Assembly (NCBI RefSeq): GCF_041027365.1
Contig: NZ_JBFTEH010000001.1
Location: 62,001-126,000, forward strand
Direction: 5' to 3'
DNA length: 64,000 nt
From: VKMB-3413 sp041027365
Lineage (GTDB): Bacteria > Pseudomonadota > Alphaproteobacteria > Rhizobiales > Rhizobiaceae
In this document: in pieces, positions 17,772 to 26,754 of the stretch
How positions within the stretch are numbered: the first letter of the stretch is position 1
Layout of the letters: each line of letters starts with the position of its first letter
Notes under the pieces: generated by a model
Seen by the model: only the letters and a program-made list of their open reading frames with translations
What the model was told of the DNA's origin: nothing
The model's database searches: none
Made by a program: the position numbers and the translations under genes

Positions 17772-18578
17772 TCAGATGGTGATCTCGCCGGTGAGGTAGA
17801 GCACCGCCTGTCCGGACACCACGACCGTCTCGCCGTCGAGCCGGCAGCGAAGGTCGCCGCCGCGCTTCGAGACCTGCCTTGCGGTGAATTCCGTCTTGTC
17901 GAGACGCTCCGCCCAGTAGGGGACCAGCGCGCAGTGCGCCGACCCCGTGACCGGGTCCTCGTCGATGCCGGCCTTCGGCGCGAACATGCGCGAGACGAAG
18001 TCGACCGCGTCGCCGCGCGCCGTCGCGATGATGTTGCGCGGGGGGAGATCGGCAATCGCGCGGAAATCCGGCTGGAGTTCGCGCACCTCCGCCTCGCTGG
18101 CATAGACCGCCAGCCAGGAGACGTCGTCCGGCACGGCGATCTCGACCACGGCGCGGGGCTGCGCGCCGAGCGCGGGAGCGACTTCCTCGGCGGAGACCGA
18201 GCCGGTCTGCTCGCGTAGGGGGAATCGCATGTCGAACCAGCCGTCGGCACCGCGCGTGACCGTCAGTTCGCCCGACTGGCGCGTGACGAAGGTGAGCGTC
18301 TGCGCCGCTTCGCCGAGGACCTCGACGAGGACGAAGGCGGTGGCGAGCGTCGCGTGGCCGCAGAGCGGCACCTCGACCGTCGGCGTGAACCAGCGGAGCT
18401 CGAAGCGCCCCGGGCCGGCCGGCACGAAGAACGCCGTCTCGGAGAGATTGTTCTCGGCCGCGACGGCGAGCAACGTCTCGTCCGGCAGCCAGGCGTCCAA
18501 GGGAACGACGGCCGCCGGGTTGCCGGCGAAGCGCCGGGCGGTGAACGCGTCGACCTGATAGAGGGGCAGGGTGGGCAT
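17772..18578 (-). CDS. PhzF family isomerase/epimerase
   Basis: 268-residue member of the PhzF family, two-domain proteins of the diaminopimelate-epimerase fold. It begins LYQVDAFTARRFAGNPAAVV and has the catalytic glutamate in NNLSETAFFV, the cofactor-free active-site stretch EVPLCGHATLATAFV, and the family signature DEDPVTGSAHCALVPYW. No phenazine genes are near, so it is probably one of the many PhzF relatives with an unknown small-molecule substrate. GGAG lies about 10 bases before the ATG. Confidence 0.88.
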   Translation of the reverse strand: MPTLPLYQVDAFTARRFAGNPAAVVPLDAWLPDETLLAVAAENNLSETAFFVPAGPGRFELRWFTPTVEVPLCGHATLATAFVLVEVLGEAAQTLTFVTRQSGELTVTRGADGWFDMRFPLREQTGSVSAEEVAPALGAQPRAVVEIAVPDDVSWLAVYASEAEVRELQPDFRAIADLPPRNIIATARGDAVDFVSRMFAPKAGIDEDPVTGSAHCALVPYWAERLDKTEFTARQVSKRGGDLRCRLDGETVVVSGQAVLYLTGEITI

Positions 18579-18768
18579 GATGCGGCTCCGGCTCGGATGG
18601 CTCTATACGCCCAGGCTTAGAACCGGGCATGGCTGCTGATAAGCCCCCGGCCGAACTTTCCGCCCCGGGTTCGGCGAAGGCGAGGCGCGAGCCGCCCCGC
18701 AGGCGCAGGTTCCCCGAAGACGGGCGAGGCAGGCGAACCGTCCCGCCGCCCCGCCGCGGCGATCCCGA

Positions 18769-19110
18769 TCAGTCGCTCATCGAGCTCATGGCGTCCTCGA
18801 CGGTCGCGTCGGGATTGTCCTTGCAGTAGCTGGCGATCTGGTTGCCCATATTGGTCATGCCGTCGCTGGTGACGTCTTCCGTGGAATCGGCCCCCGCCGA
18901 GGCGGTGCCGTCGGTCTGCGCTCCGGAGGACGCGTCCGCCGCGGCCGCCATCTTGGTGATCGCCTTCATCCGGGCGTTGGCGCTCATCTTCGCATACTGC
19001 TTGCAGGTCATGGTGCCGTCGCCGCCGGACGACGGGGCGGACTGGGCGAGGGCGCCGGAGGTCACGGATGTCGTCATCGCGAAGGCCAGGAGGACGGGAA
19101 GCTTCTTCAT
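18769..19110 (-). CDS. Small secreted HdeA/HdeB-like protein
   Basis: 113-residue protein with a signal peptide cleaved near SGALA-Q (residue 22/23). The mature part has two cysteines, Cys36 in MTCKQYAKM and Cys96 in ASYCKDNPDATVEDAM, a spacing and context like HdeA/HdeB-type periplasmic chaperones, which carry one disulfide. The middle is Ala/Asp/Ser-rich and low in complexity. The family assignment is tentative; an unknown small periplasmic protein is equally possible. Confidence 0.6.
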   Translation of the reverse strand: MKKLPVLLAFAMTTSVTSGALAQSAPSSGGDGTMTCKQYAKMSANARMKAITKMAAAADASSGAQTDGTASAGADSTEDVTSDGMTNMGNQIASYCKDNPDATVEDAMSSMSD

Positions 19111-19428
19111 CGCAAGATTCCTTGGATTGTGCCGCGACAGGCGGCGTTTTGGCGGAATGTAGGGCGACGGCCGGCGGAAGCGCTGGCCGTCAGAGAAGAA
19201 GAGACCTCGCCCGCGACCTGAAACCTTCGCTGGCTGAGGGTCGGCCGCTCGCCACGCGGGAGTGCCGCCAGCCCGTGCCGCGAGAGGCGATGGCGGCCCG
19301 GCGTCGATCCCGCGAAAAACTGTTGGCCGGGAAAAGATCCCGCTCCAGTTAGATGAGGAGACAGGTCACAGGCCCTTCTCCGGAAGATCCCATGGTCGGG
19401 CCGGAGCAACCATGGAAAGGTTCCCCGT
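19111..19428. other. Divergent intergenic region
   Basis: 318 bases between the divergent HdeA-like gene and the BCCT gene. Short open frames here have no recognisable product or ribosome sites of note. The region should hold both promoters. I see no clear -35/-10 pairs, tRNA or terminator. Confidence 0.4.
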
Positions 19429-21057
19429 TTGTCGGAAGTCCGGATCAGCCGCCTCGGCCCATTTCCTCATGTGAGCGTCCCGGTGTTCGCGTCATCGGCC
19501 GCGCTGATACTCGGCTTCATCCTCTTCGGCGTCATCGCGCCGGACGTCGCGAACACGGTGTTCCAGGGCGCGCAGAAGTGGATCGCCTACGACTTCGGCT
19601 GGTTTCTCGTGCTGGTGACGAATGCGGCGCTGGTGCTGACCGTCTACATCGCCTTCAGCCGCTTCGGCGACATCCGCCTGGGGCACCAGACCGAGACGCC
19701 GGAATACAGCCTGTTCTCCTGGGTTGCGATGCTGTTCTCGGCCGGCATCGGCATCGGCCTTCTCTACTGGGCCGTGGCCGAGCCGCTCTACCACTTCTTC
19801 GCGCCGCCGGTCGGCGAACCGCAGTCTGTCGAGGCCGCCAAGCAGGCGATGGTGCTCGCCTTCTTCGACTGGGGACTGCACGGCTGGGCGATCTACTGCA
19901 TCGTCGCGCTGTCGCTCGCCTATTTCCACTATCGCCACGGCCTGCCGCTCTCGATCCGCTCGGCGCTCTATCCACTGATCGGCGAGCGCATCTACGGACC
20001 GATCGGCCACGCGGTCGACACGCTCGCCGTGTTCGGGACGATGTTCGGCGTTGTCACCTCGCTCGGCCTCGGCGTCATGCAGATCGATTCCGGGCTGCAG
20101 ACGATCTTCGGCCTGCCGGATTCGATCTATGTCCAACTCGTGCTGATCGCGATCATCACCGGCTTCGCGACAATCTCGGTGATGGCCGGCCTCGACGGCG
20201 GCATCAAGCGCATCTCCAACCTCAACATCTATATCAGCTTCCTGCTGCTCGGCTTCGTCGTCATCGTCGGTCCGACGCTCTTCATCTTCGACAGCTTCAT
20301 CGAGAATGTCGGCAACTATATCGGCGGCCTCGTCCACTGGAGCTTCTGGCTGGAATCCTATTCGGGCACGGACTGGCAGGTCGACTGGACGCTGTTCTAC
20401 TGGGCCTGGTGGATCTCCTGGTCGCCCTTCGTCGGCATCTTCATCGCGCGCATCTCGCGCGGGCGCACGATCCGCGAGTTCCTGCTCGGCGTGCTCCTGA
20501 TCCCGACGACCATCCTGTTCTTCTGGTTCACCGCCTTCGGGGGCACCGCGATCAAGATGGAGCTCGAGGGCAATCCCGGGCTGATCGAGGCCACCAAGGA
20601 GAGCTACGGCAGCGCGATCTTCAAGCTGATCGAGTTCCTTCCCGGGACCTCGGTCATCGGCGTGGTGATCGTCGTGATGATCGTCATCTGGTTCGTGACG
20701 TCCTCCGACAGCGCCAGCTTCGTCATCGACATGCTGACCGCCGGCGGCCACGCCAACCCGCCGAAGATCCAGCGCCTGTTCTGGGCGATCAGCGAGGGCG
20801 TGGTCGCGGCGATCCTTCTCGTCGCGGGCGGGCTGAAGGCGCTGCAGGCGGCGGCCGTCGTCGCCGGCTTCCCCTTCGCCTTCGTGCTGTTGACCATGAT
20901 GTACTCGCTGCTGCGCGGCCTCGGGCGCGACCGGCTGGTGCTCTACCGCTACGAACAGTGGTACCGCACCGAACAGGAGGCGGAGGTGAACGCGCCGGAC
21001 GCCTACAAGGACGAGCACGCCCTGACGGGGCCGCCGGCGCTCGCCAGGGAGGCCTGA
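19429..21057 (+). CDS. BCCT family transporter
   Basis: 542-residue, 12-helix betaine/choline/carnitine transporter. It shows LFSAGIGIGLLYWAVAEPLYHF near the start, the glycine stretch TSLGLGVMQIDSGL, and the family signature with tryptophans in WAWWISWSPFVGIFIARIS followed by RGRTIREF. The last helices contain VTSSDSASFVIDMLTAGG. Substrate and ion coupling cannot be read with certainty; betaine or choline import for osmoprotection is the usual role. The start is a TTG with AAAGG about 9 bases upstream. Confidence 0.93.
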   Translation: MSEVRISRLGPFPHVSVPVFASSAALILGFILFGVIAPDVANTVFQGAQKWIAYDFGWFLVLVTNAALVLTVYIAFSRFGDIRLGHQTETPEYSLFSWVAMLFSAGIGIGLLYWAVAEPLYHFFAPPVGEPQSVEAAKQAMVLAFFDWGLHGWAIYCIVALSLAYFHYRHGLPLSIRSALYPLIGERIYGPIGHAVDTLAVFGTMFGVVTSLGLGVMQIDSGLQTIFGLPDSIYVQLVLIAIITGFATISVMAGLDGGIKRISNLNIYISFLLLGFVVIVGPTLFIFDSFIENVGNYIGGLVHWSFWLESYSGTDWQVDWTLFYWAWWISWSPFVGIFIARISRGRTIREFLLGVLLIPTTILFFWFTAFGGTAIKMELEGNPGLIEATKESYGSAIFKLIEFLPGTSVIGVVIVVMIVIWFVTSSDSASFVIDMLTAGGHANPPKIQRLFWAISEGVVAAILLVAGGLKALQAAAVVAGFPFAFVLLTMMYSLLRGLGRDRLVLYRYEQWYRTEQEAEVNAPDAYKDEHALTGPPALAREA

Positions 21058-21267
21058 GGCGGGCCTTCCGGCAGCAGCTAGGCGCTTCCCGCGCGGACGA
21101 CCGCGGACCGGCGCCGGCGCAGAAAGGCGGCGGCGGCCGCTCCCCTGTGCAATCCCGCTCCGGCTGCCTATATCGGTCTCGCCCCGCGCCCGCGGCGCAC
21201 GCCTTCGTGCGCCCATCGCCGCCGTCTTCGGGCGTCGTGGGATTGGCCCAAGCAGGAAAGTCCGCGG

Positions 21268-23139
21268 ATGTTCTCGTTCTTCGAGAGGATGGTCGATGCG
21301 TTCCCCGAGCGCGAGCTGACGAAGCCGCCTTCGGGCGGCCTCTTCTCGTTCATCTGGTTCTTCGCGCGGCCGGTCTGGACGCTGCTCCTCGCCCTTTCGC
21401 TCTGCACCGCGGCGATCTCGGTGATCGAAGTCTCGCTGTTCTCCTTCCTCGGTCACATCGTCGACTGGTTCGACGGTGCGACGCCTCAGACCTTCCTCGC
21501 CGAGCGCGGCTGGGAACTCGCCGCGATGGGCGCGGTGGTCCTGGTGCTGCTGCCGGGCATCCAGCTGATCGACGGGCTGGTGAACTTCCAGGCGATCTTC
21601 GGGAACTTCCCGATGCGCTTCCGCTACCTGATGCACCGCTGGCTGCTCGGGCACTCGCTCGGCTTCTTCCAGGACGAGTTCGCGGGCCGCGTCTCGCAGA
21701 AGCTGATGCAGACGGCGCTCGCGGTGCGCGAGACGGTGGTCAAGTCGATCGACGTCTTCCTCTATGTCGCCGTCTATTTCACCGGCGTGCTCGTCCTCGT
21801 CGCGGCGGCGGACTGGAAGCTGGCACTGCCCTTCGTCGGCTGGCTGGCGCTCTATGCGGTGATGCTGCGGTTCTTCATCCCGCGCCTCGACCGGGTCTCC
21901 GAGAAACAGGCGGATGCGCGCGCCGAGATGACCGGCCGCGTCGTCGACGCCTATGCCAACGTCCAGACGGTGAAGCTCTTCGCCCATACGCGGCGCGAGG
22001 CCGAATACGGGCGCGCCTCGATGCGCGGCTTCCTGCACACCGTCTACGGCCAGGGGCGCCTGGTGACGATGTTCGTCGTCTCGCTGCAGACGCTGAACTC
22101 GGCTCTGCTGTTCGCCGTCGGCGCGACCGGCATCGGGCTGTGGACGCACGGCCTCGTCAGCGTCGGCGCCATCGCCGCCTCGGTCGGCCTCGTCCTGAGG
22201 ATCCACGGCATGTCGCAGTGGATCATGTGGGAGGTCTCGGGCCTGTTCGAGAACATCGGCACGATCCGCGACGGCATGGCGACGATGCAGATCCCGCATG
22301 CGGTGGTCGACCGGCCGAAAGCTACCCCGCTCGCCGTGCCGAAGGGCGAGATCGCCTTCGAGAACGTCACCTTCCACTATGGCAAGGGCGGCGGCGTGCT
22401 GCAGGACTTTGGCCTGACGATCCGGCCGGGCGAGAAGGTCGGCCTCGTCGGGCGCTCGGGCGCCGGCAAGTCCACCATCCTCAACCTTCTCCTGCGCTTC
22501 CATGACGTCGAGGGCGGCCGCATCCTGATCGACGGCCAGGACATCACGTCGGTGCCGCAGGAGTCGCTGCGCGAGAAGATCGGCATGGTGACGCAGGACA
22601 CCTCGCTGCTGCACCGCTCGATCCGCGACAACGTCCTCTACGGCCGCCCGGACGCGTCCGAGGACGACCTCCTGCGCGCGGTCGAGCGCGCGGAAGCCGC
22701 GGAGTTCGTGGCGGAGTTGCGGGACCGCGACGGGCGCTCCGGGCTCGACGCCGAGGTCGGCGAGCGCGGGGTCAAGCTCTCCGGCGGCCAGCGCCAGAGG
22801 ATCGCGATCGCCCGCGTCATGCTGAAGGATGCGCCGATCCTGCTGCTCGACGAGGCGACCTCGGCGCTGGACTCCGAGGTCGAGGCGGCGATCGCGGAGA
22901 ACCTCTACCGGCTGATGGAGGGCAAGACGGTGATCGCCGTCGCGCATCGGCTGTCGACCATCGCCGCGCTCGACCGCCTCGTCGTCCTCGACAAGGGTCG
23001 GATCGTCGAGGAGGGCACCCATGCCGAACTCGTCGCCGCCGGCGGCCTCTACGCCCAGCTCTGGTCGCGCCAGGCGGGCGGCTTCCTGCTGTCGGACGAG
23101 GATGAGGATCGGGCGGACTCGCTGAGGGCGGCGGAATGA
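21268..23139 (+). CDS. ABC exporter, fused membrane and ATPase domains (copy 1)
   Basis: 623-residue type IV ABC exporter half-transporter. Six membrane helices fill roughly residues 25-330. The nucleotide-binding domain has Walker A GRSGAGKS at 395-402, signature LSGGQ at 504-508 and Walker B ILLLDE at 524-529. It is of the MsbA/ATM1-like kind; the substrate is unknown. A very similar gene follows after a 1-kb tandem repeat region, and the nucleotide-binding domains match closely (both have VTQDTSLLHRSIR and the ending RQAGGFLL or RQSGGFLL). The two may form a heterodimer or be independent duplicates. Confidence 0.93.
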   Translation: MFSFFERMVDAFPERELTKPPSGGLFSFIWFFARPVWTLLLALSLCTAAISVIEVSLFSFLGHIVDWFDGATPQTFLAERGWELAAMGAVVLVLLPGIQLIDGLVNFQAIFGNFPMRFRYLMHRWLLGHSLGFFQDEFAGRVSQKLMQTALAVRETVVKSIDVFLYVAVYFTGVLVLVAAADWKLALPFVGWLALYAVMLRFFIPRLDRVSEKQADARAEMTGRVVDAYANVQTVKLFAHTRREAEYGRASMRGFLHTVYGQGRLVTMFVVSLQTLNSALLFAVGATGIGLWTHGLVSVGAIAASVGLVLRIHGMSQWIMWEVSGLFENIGTIRDGMATMQIPHAVVDRPKATPLAVPKGEIAFENVTFHYGKGGGVLQDFGLTIRPGEKVGLVGRSGAGKSTILNLLLRFHDVEGGRILIDGQDITSVPQESLREKIGMVTQDTSLLHRSIRDNVLYGRPDASEDDLLRAVERAEAAEFVAELRDRDGRSGLDAEVGERGVKLSGGQRQRIAIARVMLKDAPILLLDEATSALDSEVEAAIAENLYRLMEGKTVIAVAHRLSTIAALDRLVVLDKGRIVEEGTHAELVAAGGLYAQLWSRQAGGFLLSDEDEDRADSLRAAE

Positions 23140-23174
23140 TGGCTCTGAACGACGCCGACGCTCCGGCGGCTCAG

Positions 23175-24074
23175 GCACGGGCGCCTTCCTCTCCCCCGTG
23201 GGGAGAGGGCAGGGTGAGGGGGATGAACGCGGCTTCGGGGAGCGATCGCCGGTGGCGCAGCAGATCGTGTCTGCGCCTCCCGCACCTTGGCTCCAATATC
23301 CTGCCCGCCCCCTCATCGCCTGCCGGCACTTCTCCCCCCGGGGGAGAAGAAGGCGGTGTCGACGCCGCCGGACACTTGACGCGTGCGGCTTGGCCAAGCT
23401 CGGCCACGCCTCATGCACGGGCGCCGTCCTCTCCCCCATGGGGAGAGGGCAGGGTGAGGGGGATGAACGCGGCTTCGGCGAGCGATCGCCGGTGGCGCAG
23501 CAGATCGTGTCTGCGCCTCCCGCACCTTGGCTCCAATATCCTGCCCGCCCCCTCATCGCCTGCCGGCACTTCTCCCCCCGGGGGAGAAGAAGGCGGTGTC
23601 GACGCCGCCGGACACTTGACGCGTGCGGCTTGGCCAAGCTCGGCCACGCCTCATGCACGGGCGCCGTCCTCTCCCCCATGGGGAGAGGGCAGGGTGAGGG
23701 GGATGAACGCCGCTTCGGCGAGCGATCGAAGGTGGCGCAGCGGATCGTGTCTGCGCCTCCCGCACCTCGGCTCCAACGTCCTGACCACCCCCTCATCGCC
23801 TGCCGGCACTTCTCCCCCTGGGGGAGAAGAAGGCGGTGTCGACGCCGCCGGACACTTGACGCGTGCGGCTTGGCCAAGCTCGGCCACGCCTCATGCACGG
23901 GCGCCTTCCTCTCCCCCGTGGGGAGAGGGCAGGGTGAGGGGGATGAACGCGGCTTCGACGAGCGATCGCCGGTGGCGCAGCAGATCGTGTCTGAGCCTCC
24001 CGCACCTCGGCTCCAATGTCCTGCCCGCCCCCTCATCGCCTGCCGGCACTTCTCCCCGCGGGGGAGAAGAAGGC
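23175..24074. repeat. Four tandem copies of a 240-bp repeat
   Basis: Three full 240-base units (from about 23175, 23415 and 23655) and a fourth of 180 bases (23895-24074) with only scattered differences. Each unit carries two 9-bp-stem palindromes: CCTCTCCCC-cgt-GGGGAGAGG (23188-23208 in unit 1) and CTTCTCCCC-ccg-GGGGAGAAG (23329-23349). The first hairpin with its trailing GGGTGAGGG resembles the short palindromic elements dispersed in Rhizobiales intergenic DNA. The block fills nearly all of the 991 bases between the two ABC exporters. Open frames crossing it repeat with the unit and are not real genes. Confidence 0.95.
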
Positions 24075-24130
24075 TGCCCTAATGTCGCGGTTCTTCTCGC
24101 CGACATCGGGACGGCGCGTGGGGATTCCCG

Positions 24131-26041
24131 ATGCTGATGGACCGCCTGCTCCAGCGCTTCGAGACCGTGCTCGATCCGTTCGAGGACGAGGGCGAGGACA
24201 GCGAGGACGCCCGGCTCCACCGCACCGGCCATCTGGAGCCGCTGCCCGACGAGACCAACCGCTTCATCTGGCACTTCGCCAGGCAGGCGAAGTGGCCGCT
24301 GCTGGCGCTGCTCGTCCTCGGCGGCCTGACCGGCGGGGTCGAGGCGGCGATGTATACCGGCGTCGGCTGGCTGATCGACGCGCTCGGCAGGTCGACGCCC
24401 GAAACGCTTCTCGCCGACCATTTCTGGCTGATCGCGGGCCTCGCCTTCCTGACGCTGATCGGCCGGGCGCTGGTCCTCTTCGTCTCCTCGGTGATCGAGG
24501 AACAGGTGATCAGCCCCAGCTTCTACAACCGCATCCGCTGGCAGAGCTATCGCCGGCTGATGGAGCAGGCCTACACCTTCTTCCAGAACGACTTCGCCGG
24601 CCGGCTCGCCCAGAAGGTCCAGCAGGTGGGGCAGGCGACCGGCGACTTCGTCACCACGGTGCTCCAGACCTTCTGGTCCTTCGTCACCTTCATCCTCCTG
24701 ACCGTGTCGATCCTCGGGGCGATCGACTGGCGCATGTCGGTGGTGCTGGCGATCTGGACGCTCGGCTATGTCTGGATCGTGCGCAACCTCCTGCCGAAGA
24801 TCCGCGAGAACGGCCGGGCGACGGCCGAGGCGCGCTCGATCGTCTCCGGCCGGGTCGTCGACAGCTTCACCAACATCCTGTCGGTCAAGCTGTTCGACGC
24901 GACCCGGCGCGAGGATTCCTTCGTCAAGGACGGCTTCCAGTACCTCGTCGACGCCGTCCGCCGGATGACCCGGGCGCTGACCGAGGTGCGCACGGCCGTG
25001 GCTCTCCTCAACGGCTTCATGATGACCGGCGTCGGCGCCGTGGCGATCCTCGGCTGGCAGGCCGGCTCGGTCACCACCGGCGGCGTCGCCACCGCGCTCG
25101 GCCTCGTCCTCAGGCTGAACCAGATGTCCGGCTGGATGATGTTCAACATCAACGGCCTGGTGCGCAACTACGGCACCATTCAGGACGCCGTCGCGACGGT
25201 GACGCGCCTGCCGACGCTGGTCGACCGGCCGGACGCCCAGCCGCTCGCGGCGGACAAGGGCGAGATCCGCTACGAGGGCATCACCTTCCACTACGGCAAG
25301 GGCAGCGGCGTCATCGAGGACCTGTCGCTGGTGATCCGGCCGGGCGAGAAGGTCGGCCTCGTCGGCCGCTCCGGCGCCGGCAAGACGACGCTCGTCAACC
25401 TGCTCCTGCGCCTCTACGACCTCGAGGGCGGGCGCATCCTGATCGACGGGCAGGATATCTCCGGCGTGACGCAGGCCTCGCTGCGCGCCGCGATCGGCGT
25501 CGTCACGCAGGACACCTCGCTGCTGCATCGCTCGATCCGCGAGAACATCGCCTATGGGCGCCCCGGCGCGGACGAGGGCGACATCCTGATGGCGGCGGAG
25601 CGGGCGAACGCGGAAGACTTCATCCCGACGCTGCGCGATCCGAAGGGGCGAACGGGCTACGACGCCCATGTCGGCGAGCGCGGCATCAAGCTTTCCGGCG
25701 GCCAGCGCCAGCGCATCGCGATCGCCCGCGTGCTGCTCAAGGACGCGCCGATCCTGGTGCTCGACGAGGCGACCTCGGCGCTGGATTCCGAGGTGGAGGC
25801 GGCGATCCAGGAGAACCTCACGGCGATGATGGCGGACAAGACGGTGATCGCCATCGCCCACCGCCTCTCGACCATCGCGGCGATGGACCGGCTGGTCGTG
25901 CTCGACAAGGGTCGGATCGTGGAGGAGGGGACGCATGACGAGCTGATCCGCCGCGGCGGGCTCTATGCCAGCCTCTGGGCGCGCCAGAGCGGCGGCTTCC
26001 TGCTGGACACGGCGGCAGGAGAGGACGTGGCGGCGGAGTAG
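24131..26041 (+). CDS. ABC exporter, fused membrane and ATPase domains (copy 2)
   Basis: 636-residue paralogue of the gene at 21268. It has an acidic N-terminal extension (about residues 15-30), six membrane helices up to about 345, Walker A GRSGAGKT at 412-419, signature LSGGQ at 521-525 and Walker B ILVLDE. The membrane part has diverged more than the ATPase part. It begins about 57 bases after the repeat block, so transcription from copy 1 would have to pass four hairpin-rich repeats. Substrate unknown. Confidence 0.93.
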   Translation: MLMDRLLQRFETVLDPFEDEGEDSEDARLHRTGHLEPLPDETNRFIWHFARQAKWPLLALLVLGGLTGGVEAAMYTGVGWLIDALGRSTPETLLADHFWLIAGLAFLTLIGRALVLFVSSVIEEQVISPSFYNRIRWQSYRRLMEQAYTFFQNDFAGRLAQKVQQVGQATGDFVTTVLQTFWSFVTFILLTVSILGAIDWRMSVVLAIWTLGYVWIVRNLLPKIRENGRATAEARSIVSGRVVDSFTNILSVKLFDATRREDSFVKDGFQYLVDAVRRMTRALTEVRTAVALLNGFMMTGVGAVAILGWQAGSVTTGGVATALGLVLRLNQMSGWMMFNINGLVRNYGTIQDAVATVTRLPTLVDRPDAQPLAADKGEIRYEGITFHYGKGSGVIEDLSLVIRPGEKVGLVGRSGAGKTTLVNLLLRLYDLEGGRILIDGQDISGVTQASLRAAIGVVTQDTSLLHRSIRENIAYGRPGADEGDILMAAERANAEDFIPTLRDPKGRTGYDAHVGERGIKLSGGQRQRIAIARVLLKDAPILVLDEATSALDSEVEAAIQENLTAMMADKTVIAIAHRLSTIAAMDRLVVLDKGRIVEEGTHDELIRRGGLYASLWARQSGGFLLDTAAGEDVAAE

Positions 26042-26135
26042 GGCGGCGTTCAGAGGATCTTCTGTCGCCGGACGATGACGGCTATTCTGCGGAACCTGTC
26101 GTCATCTCACGAGATACCCTGTTCAGGAGGACGCC

Positions 26136-26381
26136 ATGAACGTCTCGATTGAAAACCGCTGGGAAGATTTCGTCGAAGAGGCGGTGAAGACGGGCCGCTA
26201 TGCGTCCGCCAGCGAGGTCGTGCGCGAAGGCCTGCGCCTCCTCGAGGAACGGGAGGCAAAGCTCGCAGCCATCCGCCACACCCTGGACGCCTCTATCGCG
26301 GCCGGCGGTGAGGCGAGCGAGGACGCCATCGACGCGGCGCTGGAGGCGCGCGCGGCGGAACTGGTCGGCCAAGGCTATTGA
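26136..26381 (+). CDS. ParD-type antitoxin (second module)
   Basis: 81-residue ribbon-helix-helix antitoxin starting MNVSIENRWEDFVEEAV, with the ParD pattern YASASEVVREGLRLLEERE and an acidic Ala-rich C-terminal part that would wrap the toxin. A strong AGGAGG lies upstream of the ATG. It is followed immediately by a parE-like gene. Sequence differs clearly from the antitoxin at 8951, so this is an independent module. Confidence 0.88.
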   Translation: MNVSIENRWEDFVEEAVKTGRYASASEVVREGLRLLEEREAKLAAIRHTLDASIAAGGEASEDAIDAALEARAAELVGQGY

Positions 26382-26382
26382 G

Positions 26383-26706
26383 GTGCCGCGTCTTCGGTAC
26401 CTGCCATCGGCTCAGGCCGATCTCGTCGGTATCCTGACGCACATCACGCGGGAGAGCGGCAGCGTCTCAACGGGCAGGCGCTTCGTTGCGCGCCTGCGGG
26501 CGAAATGTGGAAGCCTGGCGGAGCTTCCGGGGCTTCTCGGTACTCCCAGGCCGGAACTGCGCCACGACATCCGGAGCTTCGCGTTTCGTGGCTATGTGAT
26601 CTTCTTCCGCTACCGGGATGAGCGAGCGATCTTCGAGGTCGTGAACATCCTGGAAGGGCATCTCGACATAGAGACGCGTTTCCGAAGCGGTTCGGATGGC
26701 CGGTGA
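26383..26706 (+). CDS. ParE-type toxin (second module)
   Basis: 107-residue RelE/ParE-superfamily toxin. The pattern RYLPSAQADLVGILTHITRESGS near the start and IRSFAFRGYVIFFRYRDE followed by FEVVNILEGHLD are typical of ParE. The likely start is the GTG one base after the antitoxin stop. It is convergent with pseB. Confidence 0.86.
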   Translation: MPRLRYLPSAQADLVGILTHITRESGSVSTGRRFVARLRAKCGSLAELPGLLGTPRPELRHDIRSFAFRGYVIFFRYRDERAIFEVVNILEGHLDIETRFRSGSDGR

Positions 26707-26754
26707 GGGCCGAGCGCCGGCGGCGCGCCCGGATCCCCGCTCTCCTGCTCCCCC

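Noticed and set aside
19492..24036. 1514-codon - strand open frame across the BCCT gene, ABC exporter and repeats
   Set aside because: Antisense to two clear transporters and partly made of the 240-bp repeat; low-complexity translation.
23175..24074. CRISPR array
   Set aside because: Units are 240 bases and contiguous with no unique spacers; no cas genes nearby.
23049..24137. Several 70-80 codon frames recurring every 240 bases
   Set aside because: They recur with the repeat unit and have no family; non-coding repeat.
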